The notes beneath the pieces are model-generated. The model was not told where the DNA came from, ran no database searches, and was given only the letters and a program-made list of their open reading frames with translations. Position numbers and translations under genes: made by a program. Shown in pieces: positions 34,684-41,708 of a stretch of DNA of 41,708 nucleotides. The stretch comes from Staphylococcus cornubiensis (GTDB lineage: Bacteria > Bacillota > Bacilli > Staphylococcales > Staphylococcaceae): assembly GCF_900183575.1 (NCBI RefSeq), contig NZ_FXUZ01000016.1, positions 1 through 41,708 on the forward strand. Reading direction: 5' to 3'. The stretch's first letter is position 1. Every line of letters begins with the position of its first letter.

Positions 34684-35424
34684 CTACAAATGATATTCCG
34701 GTTCAGCCATATGATGATTGAGCGCAAAATCTTCCATAATTTGACGACGAATGGATAACAATGTCTCATCACTACGGTTTCTCGGATGGGATTGATGCAC
34801 AGTATACTGGTTGAGAATTTGAGCGCCATCACCGAGCAAAACGATTTCATCTGACAAATAGAGGGCTTCGTCAATATCATGTGTCACGAGAATGAGTGTC
34901 GCATCCGTATGCGTACGTAATTTAATTAGTTCATCTTGTAATTTATAACGCGTAAAAGCATCCAGTGCACCGAGTGGTTCGTCTAATAGCACCACACGCG
35001 GTTGATGAATGAGTGCACGACAAATGGAGACACGTTGTTGCATCCCACCTGACAGCTCAGCAGGAAAATGCGCTCCTTTGTCAGCTAAGCCCACAGTGGA
35101 TAAATATGTATCAATATCAGCATTGGACACATGTTTTGTTAACCCGAGCTTAATATTGTCGTTAATCGTCTTCCAAGGTAATAAGTTATGGTGTTGAAAT
35201 AACATTAAACAATCAGAAGAAGGGGCTGTTTTGATTGTTTGATCAATAATGACCTCACCTGATGACGGCGTTAAAAAGCCACCGATGATATTGAGTAAAG
35301 TCGATTTGCCACAACCACTCTTTCCGATAAAACTAACGATCTTTCCTGTAGGTATCGTTAAATTAAAATCTCGAATCACATGTTGTTCACCAAAATAATG
35401 ATGCAGTGCTTTAATTTCTATCAT
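34684..35424 (-). CDS. ssuB: ABC transporter ATPase, sulfonate/nitrate/taurine type
   Basis: 246 residues with Walker A GKSGCGKST, signature LSGGMQQR, Walker B VVLLDEPLGALD and switch VTHDIDEALYL, all intact and of the SsuB/TauB type. It energises uptake through the permease encoded in the same operon and is the first gene, with AGGAGGTG before the ATG. The order ATPase, binding protein, permease, acyl-CoA-dehydrogenase-like protein is the same as a known S. aureus locus. Confidence 0.93.
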   Translation of the reverse strand: MIEIKALHHYFGEQHVIRDFNLTIPTGKIVSFIGKSGCGKSTLLNIIGGFLTPSSGEVIIDQTIKTAPSSDCLMLFQHHNLLPWKTINDNIKLGLTKHVSNADIDTYLSTVGLADKGAHFPAELSGGMQQRVSICRALIHQPRVVLLDEPLGALDAFTRYKLQDELIKLRTHTDATLILVTHDIDEALYLSDEIVLLGDGAQILNQYTVHQSHPRNRSDETLLSIRRQIMEDFALNHHMAEPEYHL

Positions 35425-35476
35425 CTCAACACCTCCTAAACCTTATTAAAACACTAGGAATTATAGTTGTAAAAAA

Positions 35477-35550
35477 GAGCGAGAAGTAGGCAGTGACAGT
35501 TTTATGATATTTCAAAATCAAATGGCTGACTGACTACACAGTTCTCGCTC
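35477..35550 (-). terminator. Long terminator after the DUF4242-like gene
   Basis: GAGCGAGAA (on both strands of the repeat) pairs over a loop of about 56 bases, inside which GTAG.CAGT can also pair with ACTG.CTAC. On the minus strand the stem is followed by six T residues, so it ends transcription of the gene at 35605-36117 just upstream of ssuB, or acts as the leader attenuator of ssuB. Confidence 0.7.
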
Positions 35551-35604
35551 TCAATGTGTCGGATTGATATGTGCGCTTTTGCATAGGTTAGGAAAGGGTT
35601 GGCA

Positions 35605-36117
35605 TTAAATTTTTTCGATACCATCGATTGGTGTATTCACAGCTTCACGTGCACGACGAACCGAATCTTCATCTGGTGCGTTATAGAGGCATACACATTT
35701 TGTCATATCTTCGCAAACATAAGTTCTTTGGAATTGTACTTCAGGCACTTCTTCATAATGTACGGAATTTTTCTTTTTACGTTCTAAATATTGATCCATT
35801 GTAATACCTTCAGGAATGTTCCAAGTGACTAAATAGTCGATAGAAACGTCGCCTTGCTTGACCTCATCTAAATCTTTGCCAACAAGACGAACTTCTTTTA
35901 CGAGGCTCACTTCGATAGATGCATCTTCTAAAAATTGTTTCGCTTCTTCTTCACTATTGCCTTCCACAATGAAATAACCGTGTGATAAATCTTCAGTAAC
36001 TTGTACTTCAATCAGTTCTGGACCTGCTTGTTCAGAAAGAGATTGTACTTTTTCTTCTAATTCCGTTGATGTTTTTGCGAAAGATAAATCTTGAGTTTCC
36101 AATAAGAATAAAGACAT
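35605..36117 (-). CDS. DUF4242-like small cytosolic protein
   Basis: 170 residues, no signal peptide, acidic. It appears to be two ferredoxin-like halves: an N-terminal half (SLFLLETQDLSFAKTSTELEE) and a C-terminal half with DYLVTWNIPEGITMDQYLE, VQFQRTYVCEDMTKCVCLY and NAPDEDSVRRAREAVNTP. The last two strings are the DUF4242 pattern (SCO4226/nickel-binding-like family). GGAGG lies eight bases before the ATG. Its function is not established; the neighbourhood with the organosulfur operon may be incidental, as a terminator separates them. Confidence 0.75.
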   Translation of the reverse strand: MSLFLLETQDLSFAKTSTELEEKVQSLSEQAGPELIEVQVTEDLSHGYFIVEGNSEEEAKQFLEDASIEVSLVKEVRLVGKDLDEVKQGDVSIDYLVTWNIPEGITMDQYLERKKKNSVHYEEVPEVQFQRTYVCEDMTKCVCLYNAPDEDSVRRAREAVNTPIDGIEKI

Positions 36118-36357
36118 AAATTATACCTCCAACAAATTTGATATGGACATATTACCTTAATTCCTATCAGAATACAAGGGATTATTAGAAATAAATCAGA
36201 ATTTTTTGATAAATAAAACACAAAAGAATACAATTGAGTCGTGTTGAATAATTTTATTAATAATGAAAAATGTTATTGAAGAAATTAAGAATTAGAAAGT
36301 GTCATGGGTTAGAAAGTGAATTATAATTGAAACAACATGAGTAGAGGAGGGAACTTC

Positions 36358-36813
36358 ATGTATCGACGTATCGTTATTTTGGGCATGCCAGGTTCGGGGA
36401 AATCGACGCTATGTATGAAAATTGGTAAAGCACTTCAAATTCCAACGTATCATTTAGATCGCTATGCATGGGAAGAAGGTGAACTTGTCCCGGCAGAAGT
36501 GTTGCAACGTCATGTCACTGAAATTGTGAATACAGACGCATGGGTGATGGATGGCACGTATGAAAGGACATTAGATGAAAGGTTAGCACGCGCAGATTTA
36601 TTGATTTGGCTGAGTGACTCACGCTGGCGTTGTATTTTACGCGTCATCCACCGTTATGTGCTGAGCAAAATTCGCCCTCAAGCTGGAGATAATCCAGACA
36701 TCATCAGTTGGGAGTTTATTCGATATATTTGGCAATATGAGCGTGATAAAACAGAGAATCTATTGCGCATTTATCAACCTCACGCGAACCATTGCGAACT
36801 ATGGCGGAGGTGA
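36358..36813 (+). CDS. P-loop nucleotide kinase-like protein (FlaR/adenylate kinase-like)
   Basis: 151 residues. Walker A is GMPGSGKST near the N-terminus, followed by STLCMKIGKAL, YHLDRYAWEEG (the LD..Y/W signature of FlaR-like topology-modulation kinases), VMDGTYERTLDERLARADL and the basic RVIHRYVL segment. Substrate unknown. The ATG at 36358 follows GAGGAGG; an in-frame ATG at 36337 has no site. The C-terminus (NHCELWRR) is short relative to family members of about 170 residues, so it may be slightly truncated. Confidence 0.8.
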   Translation: MYRRIVILGMPGSGKSTLCMKIGKALQIPTYHLDRYAWEEGELVPAEVLQRHVTEIVNTDAWVMDGTYERTLDERLARADLLIWLSDSRWRCILRVIHRYVLSKIRPQAGDNPDIISWEFIRYIWQYERDKTENLLRIYQPHANHCELWRR

Positions 36814-36970
36814 AGAAAGGGATGATAATGGGAAACGAGGTTGGGATATAGAAAATTTTAAGTCTCATTTCATTGAGAGATTGATGATTCATTAATGATT
36901 TTAAAGTGGTTGAGAACATGAATGCAATCAAAAATCGCAAACCATAAGGATGGCAAGTTTAACAAAAAGA

Positions 36971-37017
36971 TTGCAAGTCCATTATGAGTACCAGAAACAG
37001 GAACCTAATGGACTACA
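36971..37017. terminator. Hairpin between kinase-like gene and redoxin gene
   Basis: TTG.AGTCCATTA pairs with TAATGGACT.CAA around a 21-base loop, placed between two convergent genes. The flanking T runs are weak, so it is a terminator candidate. The stretch 36814-37058 holds no other feature I can support. Confidence 0.45.
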
Positions 37018-37058
37018 ATCTCATAAAATGATTTGAATTCAATGGAGTGCGTCTGCAA

Positions 37059-37571
37059 TTAAGCCTTTTTATAACTTTTTTGGATGTATTGAATGATTTT
37101 TCTTAACTCAATCATCGTTGGACGGCCGAATGGGTTCGTTTGTTTTTGTTGATAAACCAAACGATTGTCCTCAGAAACTAAGAAATATGCTGGTTCATTG
37201 TGTGTACCATGGTCATCATAAATGGAATCATCCGGATGACTATAAACGCCATAAGTGTTCGCAAAATTACTGTTTTCATCAACAAGTACTGGATATGGGA
37301 CTTGTTTTTCCTCAACCATTTGACGAAGGTTTTCTGCTGTATCATTTGAAGTTAAAATGATTTGAATATTTTTCTTTTCAAAGTAACCTACATTTTTAAT
37401 TAAACTATCGAGTTCCTCCATACAAACAGGACACCAAGAACCGCGGAAGTTAATCACAAAATACCATTGTTCTGGATGTGTTTGTTGGAATTGATGGAAA
37501 TCGAATGTTGTTCCATCTGTTGCGTTCAGTTTAAAATTTGGCATTTGGTCGCCTAATGTAAATTCTGTCAT
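37059..37571 (-). CDS. Thioredoxin-fold peroxiredoxin-like protein (AhpC/TSA or TlpA type)
   Basis: 170 residues, soluble. The redox motif is FRGSWCPVCMEEL with Cys47 and Cys50 (C-P-V-C), followed by YFEKKNIQIILTSNDTAE and VPYPVLVDENSNFANTYGV, the usual thioredoxin/AhpC core. It probably reduces peroxides or acts as a thiol oxidoreductase. The CxxC spacing fits the BCP/redoxin group. The ATG at 37571 is chosen because AAAGGAG is nine bases away; the ATG at 37577 is too close to it. Monocistronic. Confidence 0.85.
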   Translation of the reverse strand: MTEFTLGDQMPNFKLNATDGTTFDFHQFQQTHPEQWYFVINFRGSWCPVCMEELDSLIKNVGYFEKKNIQIILTSNDTAENLRQMVEEKQVPYPVLVDENSNFANTYGVYSHPDDSIYDDHGTHNEPAYFLVSEDNRLVYQQKQTNPFGRPTMIELRKIIQYIQKSYKKA

Positions 37572-37749
37572 TATCATTCTCTCCTTTTTATGATGAAATA
37601 TTGACTTACTGTTGAGATATTTCTGTTAATTCAAATATAGCATTGTTGCGATGAAGGACGAAGTAGAGTGCTTGTGTTAGCGAAAAAATAGCGTTATTTT
37701 TGAATAGAAATTGACATTTATACTACCAGTAGTGTGCGGGAAGTCTTAG

Positions 37750-37778
37750 TTTTCACAAGGAATGTGATGCTTTATATT
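37750..37778 (+). promoter_or_regulatory. Promoter candidate for rbsR-rbsK-rbsD
   Basis: TTTTCA (37750-37755) and TATATT (37773-37778) are 17 bases apart, about 60 bases before rbsR. The -35 box is weak, in keeping with a regulated promoter. Confidence 0.4.
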
Positions 37779-37808
37779 GCACGTTTGTGAAACTCGTGTT
37801 AATTTATA

Positions 37809-37822
37809 TGTAAACGTTTCCA
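37809..37822 (+). promoter_or_regulatory. LacI-family operator / cre site before rbsR
   Basis: TGTAAACGTTTCCA matches the cre consensus TGWAANCGNTNWCA at 13 of 14 positions and has the AAACGTTT core bound by RbsR-type repressors. It lies downstream of the promoter candidate and 16 bases before the rbsR ATG. It fits autoregulation by RbsR and/or CcpA control. Confidence 0.7.
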
Positions 37823-37838
37823 CAAAAGGAGGTTTGCG

Positions 37839-38807
37839 ATGGCTACGATTAAAGAAGTCGCTGCGTTAGCGGGAGTGTCAGTTGCCACAGTATCTCGAGC
37901 GATGAATCAAAGTGGCTATGTTAAAGCGGCGACGAGAGAGAAAATTGAAGCGGCTATTCAGCAATTAGACTATGCGCCGAATGAAGTCGCCCGCACTTTG
38001 AACATGAAACAATCTAAAGTTCTCGGCTTGCTGTTGCCAGATATGAGCAATCCATTTTTTACACATGTCGCACGTGGTGTAGAAGATACAGCAATGGCAC
38101 GCGGTTATCACATCATGATTGGCAACGGTGCGATGAATGAACATAAAGAACTCAATTACTTAGCGACTTTTAAAGCAAACCATTGTAGTGGTATTATTGC
38201 GTCTCAACTGTCTACGCAACATACTTTTAAACAACTACAAAATGATGATAGACCACATGTGCTCATTGATAGGGTAACGGCGGATGACTATTGTGTGGAG
38301 GCCGATCATCGACAAGGTGGACGTTTACAAGCTGAAGTGGTGCTTCGGGGCCGTGGTCAGCGTGTGTTAATTGTATATCAAGACCAAAGTTACCAATCTT
38401 TTCAACAACGTTATCAAATGGCGCGACACGTTTTACAAAAAGCAGGTTGTACCGTGTTTGAATTGTCGGATTTAGCGATGACAGAGGCACAGTTTTTAAC
38501 TTTAATACATGAAAATCGTATTGACAGTGTCATTTGTAGTCATGATGTGGCGGCATTTCGTGTATTAAAGTGGCTATATTATGACGGACAGCGTGTGCCG
38601 GAAGATGTACAAGTTGTCGGTTATGATGATATCCCACTAGCAGAATGGTTTGTGCCTGGATTAACGACTGTGCGTCAACCGGCGTACACGTTAGGTGAAC
38701 AAGCTGCTGAAAAACTGATTGCTCAAATTGAAGGACAAGCTGAAATCGAACGTAAAACGATGTTAGATGTCACATTAATAGAAAGAGAAACGACAAGGAG
38801 GAAGTAA
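37839..38807 (+). CDS. rbsR: LacI-family transcriptional repressor of ribose genes
   Basis: 322 residues. The N-terminal helix-turn-helix and hinge are classic LacI (TIKEVAALAGVSVATVSRAM; YAPNEVARTL), followed by a periplasmic-binding-protein-like effector domain (GLLLPDMSNPFFTHVARGVE; VQVVGYDDIPLAEWFVPGLT). The assignment to ribose comes from the rbsK and rbsD genes one base and 878 bases downstream. Ligand binding should release the upstream operator. AAAGGAGG precedes the ATG. Confidence 0.92.
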   Translation: MATIKEVAALAGVSVATVSRAMNQSGYVKAATREKIEAAIQQLDYAPNEVARTLNMKQSKVLGLLLPDMSNPFFTHVARGVEDTAMARGYHIMIGNGAMNEHKELNYLATFKANHCSGIIASQLSTQHTFKQLQNDDRPHVLIDRVTADDYCVEADHRQGGRLQAEVVLRGRGQRVLIVYQDQSYQSFQQRYQMARHVLQKAGCTVFELSDLAMTEAQFLTLIHENRIDSVICSHDVAAFRVLKWLYYDGQRVPEDVQVVGYDDIPLAEWFVPGLTTVRQPAYTLGEQAAEKLIAQIEGQAEIERKTMLDVTLIERETTRRK

Positions 38808-38808
38808 A

Positions 38809-39693
38809 ATGCGTCAAATTTATGTGATTGGAAGTATGTCTATGGATTTAGTTGTATCTTCACAAGTGGTACCCGAACAAGGTGAAACGGTATTAGGTGA
38901 CGACTTCTTTACAACGCCTGGAGGAAAAGGTGCGAACCAAGCTGTTGCAGCCGCACGTCTAGGCGAACATGTTCATATGATTGGCTGTGTCGGTGAAGAT
39001 GCATTTGGCCAGCAAATTCAACAAAACTTTAAAGATAATGAAGTCCAAGTGGATGGTATTCAAGTGATTAAAGACGAACCATCAGGAACGGCACATATTA
39101 CGTTATCACAACAAGACAACCGTATTATTGTCGTGCCATCAGCGAATGGTTATGTCACACCAGAGCGCATTCAACCTTATTTAGAACGTATTGAAGCGGG
39201 AGATATCGTGCTTATTCAACAAGAAATTCCTGCAGAGACTGTGACACATGTGATGGATTACTGTGCGCAACATGATATTGTGTCGATTTTAAACCCAGCC
39301 CCTTACCGTGAAGTGCCGGCAGAAGTCATTGCACAAGCGAATTATATTACACCAAATGAAACAGAAAGTGCGCATCTCTTTGAAGGAAAAGACATTGAAG
39401 AAGCTGCAGCACAATATCCAAATAAACTTATTGTGACACTCGGTTCAGAAGGTGCGATGTATCACAACGGTGCAGAAATCGTTAAAGTCCCAAGCTTTAA
39501 AAGAGAGGTTAAAGATACAACAGGCGCAGGTGATACATTTAACGGCGCATTGGCAGTTGGATTGCAAAAAGACTATCCATTAACGAAAGCAATTGAATTT
39601 GCAAATTTAGCAGCAAGTCATTCAGTCACAGGTATGGGCGCACAAGGTGGCATGCCGTACTTGGCAGATTTGGAAGGTGAGTTTGATGTATAG
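38809..39693 (+). CDS. rbsK: Ribokinase
   Basis: 294-residue PfkB-family sugar kinase. Signature 1 is GGKGANQAVAAARLG, signature 2 is DTTGAGDTFNGALAVGL with the catalytic Asp, and NPAPYREVP and TPNETE are ribokinase motifs. It phosphorylates D-ribose to ribose 5-phosphate. It begins one base after rbsR with AAGGAGG, and its 3' end overlaps rbsD by eight bases. Confidence 0.95.
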   Translation: MRQIYVIGSMSMDLVVSSQVVPEQGETVLGDDFFTTPGGKGANQAVAAARLGEHVHMIGCVGEDAFGQQIQQNFKDNEVQVDGIQVIKDEPSGTAHITLSQQDNRIIVVPSANGYVTPERIQPYLERIEAGDIVLIQQEIPAETVTHVMDYCAQHDIVSILNPAPYREVPAEVIAQANYITPNETESAHLFEGKDIEEAAAQYPNKLIVTLGSEGAMYHNGAEIVKVPSFKREVKDTTGAGDTFNGALAVGLQKDYPLTKAIEFANLAASHSVTGMGAQGGMPYLADLEGEFDV

Positions 39694-40075
39694 ATACGGA
39701 ACATTAAATAGTGAGATTTCAAAAGTATTAAGTACGTTAGGTCATACAGATGAAATTGTTATTGCGGATTGTGGACTTCCGATTCCAGACGGGGTCAAAC
39801 GCATTGATTTAGCATTAAAAAAAGGCACACCATCATTTGAAGAAGTGTATGAAGAACTCATGCATCATATGGTTGTGGAACAAGTCGTTGTAGCTCGAGA
39901 AATGACAGCGCAAAATGAGGCGTTGTATCAAAAGATTAACAAAGATTTTCCAACGCTTGAAATGCTCTCACACGAAGAGTTTAAAAAGCAAACACGTCAT
40001 GCAAAAGCAATTATTCGGACAGGCGAGGCCACACCATATGCCAATATTATTCTACAAAGTGGTGTGATTTTCTAA
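39686..40075 (+). CDS. rbsD: D-ribose pyranase
   Basis: 129 residues with the RbsD signature: LGHTDEIVIADCGLPIP (with the catalytic His), KGTPSF and EATPYANIILQSGV. It interconverts beta-pyranose and beta-furanose ribose so that ribokinase can use it. The ATG at 39686 lies inside the end of rbsK with an AAGGTGAG site, and the N-terminus MYRYGTLNSEISKVL is normal. A further-upstream start would add residues encoded within rbsK. Confidence 0.95.
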   Translation: MYRYGTLNSEISKVLSTLGHTDEIVIADCGLPIPDGVKRIDLALKKGTPSFEEVYEELMHHMVVEQVVVAREMTAQNEALYQKINKDFPTLEMLSHEEFKKQTRHAKAIIRTGEATPYANIILQSGVIF

Positions 40076-40101
40076 GGGGTGACAGCAATGATTCACCTAG
40101 A

Positions 40102-40155
40102 CCATCAAAGTTTCAAGAGCTCATCAATAACCTTGATACGAATGAGCAACTACAA
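40102..40155 (+). repeat. Remnant of a hicB-like gene (direct duplicate of 40896-40949)
   Basis: CCATCA..GAGCTCATCAA and CCTTGATACGAATGAGCAAC are shared between both places, with few mismatches. Here the surrounding codons are broken (TGA shortly after). This is a relic of a second hicB copy. Confidence 0.85.
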
Positions 40156-40209
40156 TGAGTCGCTGTTGAAACGAATCAATAAGTAGTCAAACAACATAAT
40201 AATCAAAAG

Positions 40210-40250
40210 CAGATGTATGTATGGAAAACACGCCACATACGTCTGTTTTT
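40210..40250 (+). terminator. Terminator after rbs scar (near-duplicate of 41244-41287)
   Basis: CAGATGTATGT pairs with ACATACGTCTG (one mismatch) and is followed by TTTTTGTT. The same hairpin follows the intact hicB. Confidence 0.85.
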
Positions 40251-40461
40251 GTTAAATTTGCACTATGAGATACATCTCATTTTAACCTCTTAGCAATCTT
40301 GTGAGGTTTAGGTAAAAAAGATAGTACATCAAATGAGTGATTAAATAAATATATCGAATGTTCTAATACGATGAGGCTTGGAAATGAGACGTATATTAAG
40401 TAGTCATTAATTTGAAACCTTCAGCTGATAGTATAATCGTTAAGCTTTCTAACACTTAAAA

Positions 40462-40481
40462 CATATGTTATAATATATGTG
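40462..40481 (+). promoter_or_regulatory. hicAB promoter -10 box inside an inverted repeat (operator candidate)
   Basis: ACATAT / ATATGT form an inverted repeat around a perfect TATAAT (40470-40475), 21 bases before the hicA ATG. HicB-type antitoxins commonly repress their own operon, and a site over the -10 box suits that. The -35 box is not clear. Confidence 0.5.
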
Positions 40482-40495
40482 GTAGGTGAATTGAA

Positions 40496-40681
40496 ATGAG
40501 TTCATCAAAAGAAATTATTAAAAGGCTTGAGCAGAATGGATGGTATTGTGTAAGAGTTGTTGGTAGCCACCATCACTTTAAACACTTAAAGCATAAAGGC
40601 AAAGTCACTGTACCACACCCTAAAAAGGATTTACCTTATGGAACTGAATGCTCAATACTTAAGCAAGCAGGGCTATTATAG
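40496..40681 (+). CDS. hicA: HicA toxin (mRNA interferase)
   Basis: 61 residues, basic. The dsRBD-like HicA fold pattern is visible: KEIIKRLEQNGWYCVRVVGS, the catalytic-His motif GSHHHF (His25-His27), and VTVPHPKKDLPYGTECSILKQ, ending in AGLL. HicA cleaves mRNA during stress and is neutralised by HicB. TAGGTGA precedes the ATG. hicB follows after 34 bases with its own GGAGG site. Confidence 0.95.
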   Translation: MSSSKEIIKRLEQNGWYCVRVVGSHHHFKHLKHKGKVTVPHPKKDLPYGTECSILKQAGLL

Positions 40682-40715
40682 CTCTCTTGCATCTTCTTAA
40701 TATGGAGGGATTGAT

Positions 40716-41111
40716 ATGAAATACCATTTCTATGCAGTGTTACAGCAAGAAGGTACTGACTACAATGTATACTTTCCTGATTTACCAGGTGCTATTACAT
40801 GCGGAAGTGATATTGAAGAAGCTGTGTTTATGGCACAAGATGCTTTAGAGGGACACTTATTAGTAATGGAAGATGACAACGATGCCATACCTAAACCATC
40901 AGAATATCGAGAGCTCATCAACAACCTTGATACGAATGAGCAACTACAACTCGTTACTGTAGATACAAAACTAGTTAGAATTAAAGAAGAAAACAAGACA
41001 GTGAATAAGATGGTGACTTTGCCGCAATATATGGTCGTATTAGGCAAAGAAAAAGGTGTTAATTTTAGTCAGACGTTGCAACGTGCATTAAAAGAAGAGT
41101 TGAACTTATAA
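40716..41111 (+). CDS. hicB: HicB antitoxin
   Basis: 131 residues. The N-terminal RNase-H-like antitoxin domain reads YHFYAVLQQEGTDYNVYFPD, LPGAITCGSDIEEA and AQDALEGHL, which are HicB hallmarks. The C-terminal part (VTLPQYMVVLGKEKGVNFSQ, then TLQRALKEEL) is a predicted ribbon-helix-helix DNA-binding domain for autoregulation. TATGGAGGGATTGAT precedes the ATG. Residues encoded at 40896-40949 are duplicated upstream of hicA as a relic. Confidence 0.95.
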   Translation: MKYHFYAVLQQEGTDYNVYFPDLPGAITCGSDIEEAVFMAQDALEGHLLVMEDDNDAIPKPSEYRELINNLDTNEQLQLVTVDTKLVRIKEENKTVNKMVTLPQYMVVLGKEKGVNFSQTLQRALKEELNL

Positions 41112-41243
41112 TTGAATTGAGAATATACTCTTACCATTATTTTATGAATAAGTTCAAAAAACACCAATTAAATATTTTTATATATAGGAGTCAAATCAAT
41201 TTAGATGATGTTATTTTTATGTTGAGAAATATGATTTGACTGA

Positions 41244-41287
41244 CAGATGTATGTATGGAAGACACGCCACATACGTCTGTTTTTTTA
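41244..41287 (+). terminator. Terminator after hicB
   Basis: CAGATGTATGT / ACATACGTCTG stem with an imperfect 14-base loop, followed by a run of T residues. Near-identical to 40210-40250. Confidence 0.88.
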
Positions 41288-41504
41288 TTTCTGGAAATAA
41301 TTGTCATGCTGAAACTGAATTTTTTGGACAATCACATTTCAAATGAAAAAGACTTAAAAATGAGAGCCTCGCAGCACTTCATCTCCACTCACGGCATGTA
41401 TGGTGTGTAAATGTAACATGAAGTTGAATGGTATTACATATTCAACAAACAGAAATGTCCCGAGGCAAGCCACCGTCCATGTGACACTCCTGAGGGATCA
41501 GACG

Positions 41505-41586
41505 CAGCCGAAAATCCAATTCGGCTTCCATCAAAATGTATCATTCAATCAAGCCGAATTTAGTTGAGGCAAGTCCCCTAGGAAAC
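41505..41586 (+). repeat. Structured intergenic repeat, copy B (inverted to copy A)
   Basis: AATTCGGCTT (41518-41527) pairs with AAGCCGAATT (41551-41560) over a 23-base loop, and is then followed by TAGTTGAGGCAAGTCCCCTAGG. The left arm can instead pair with AGCCGAA just upstream (41506-41512), giving two exclusive structures. The minus-strand sequence at 21704-21778 is the other copy. Confidence 0.7.
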
Positions 41587-41596
41587 ATATTAAGAT

Positions 41597-41653
41597 AGTA
41601 GTGAAGAAATTATGACGATAGTTTCTTCACTACTTATTTTTTATAATAGGTAG
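41597..41653 (+). terminator. Strong terminator at the window end
   Basis: AGTAGTGAAGAAA pairs perfectly with TTTCTTCACTACT around a 22-base loop, followed by TATTTTTT. No gene within 480 bases upstream ends here, so it may end a transcript of the structured repeat region. Confidence 0.85.
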
Positions 41654-41708
41654 TTGAGAGAAGCTAAATCGAACTTCCCTTGGATTTTAAAATTCGTCAG
41701 GAAACTGA

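Larger units (their letters stand above)
40076..40495. other. Scar after rbsD: no transporter gene, hicB duplicate, terminator
   Basis: About 420 bases. A good AAGGGG site and ATG (40089, ATG ATT CAC) immediately after rbsD look like the start of a third operon gene, but the frame runs at once into a 54-base copy of internal hicB (40102-40155, matching 40896-40949), then a copy of the terminator found after hicB. From 40257 to 40440 nothing is recognised. Confidence 0.7.
41288..41708. other. Gene-free right end of window
   Basis: No gene is recognised. It holds copy B of the structured intergenic repeat (41505-41586) and a near-perfect terminator (41597-41653). The segment 41341-41500 has no structure I can support beyond scattered G/C-rich patches (GAGAGCCTCGCAGC; CCCGAGGCAAGCC). 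Confidence 0.6.

Noticed and set aside
36814..36893. Continuation of the kinase-like gene in the +1 frame
   Set aside because: The frame is open for about 35 codons but does not resemble the C-terminus of the family, so a frameshift could not be supported.

Overview
The window reads as a low-GC Firmicute chromosome, almost certainly a Staphylococcus. The evidence is the accessory Sec/serine-rich adhesin locus in the order known from S. aureus (adhesin, secY2, asp1-3, secA2, gtfA, gtfB), a five-gene fatty-acid degradation operon in the S. aureus fadXEDBA order, a four-gene ssu-like ABC operon, strong AGGAGG ribosome binding sites and an LPDTG sortase signal. The species cannot be fixed from sequence alone; an animal-associated Staphylococcus would fit.

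Layout. 1-12454 (+): 3' part of a serine-rich repeat adhesin with an unusual repeated non-serine module, then its dedicated export and glycosylation genes, closed by a strong terminator. 12536-13447: two small convergent membrane-protein genes and an orphan YefM-like antitoxin. 13528-21403 (-): beta-oxidation operon (CoA transferase, acyl-CoA ligase, acyl-CoA dehydrogenase, bifunctional dehydrogenase/hydratase, thiolase), with a cre-like site upstream. 21404-22162: about 760 bases without a gene, holding several strong hairpins and an intergenic repeat that recurs inverted near the window end. 22163-23335 (-): MFS transporter.

23681-31793 is an accessory island of decayed mobile DNA (group II intron piece, maturase tail joined to an IstB piece, IS200/IS605-like tnpA with a one-base deletion, IS150-type IS3 element with a broken orfB, IS1182-type tail). 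Inside it lies a very AT-rich cluster that looks like a circular bacteriocin locus: a 78-residue cationic, W-ending precursor, a large polytopic membrane protein, a SpoIIM/DUF95-like membrane protein and an ABC ATPase, with a divergent Yip1-like membrane gene beside it. No obvious small immunity gene is present, and an IS3 element sits directly after the ATPase gene.

31900-36117 (-): ssu-like ABC transporter with an acyl-CoA-dehydrogenase-like flavoprotein, and a DUF4242-like gene. 36358-37571: a P-loop kinase-like gene and a thioredoxin-fold redoxin. 37809-40075 (+): rbsR-rbsK-rbsD, with no ribose transporter following. Instead there is a 54-base remnant duplicating part of hicB, and then an intact hicA-hicB toxin-antitoxin pair. 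The last 600 bases hold no recognised gene, but contain the second copy of the structured intergenic repeat and a near-perfect terminator.
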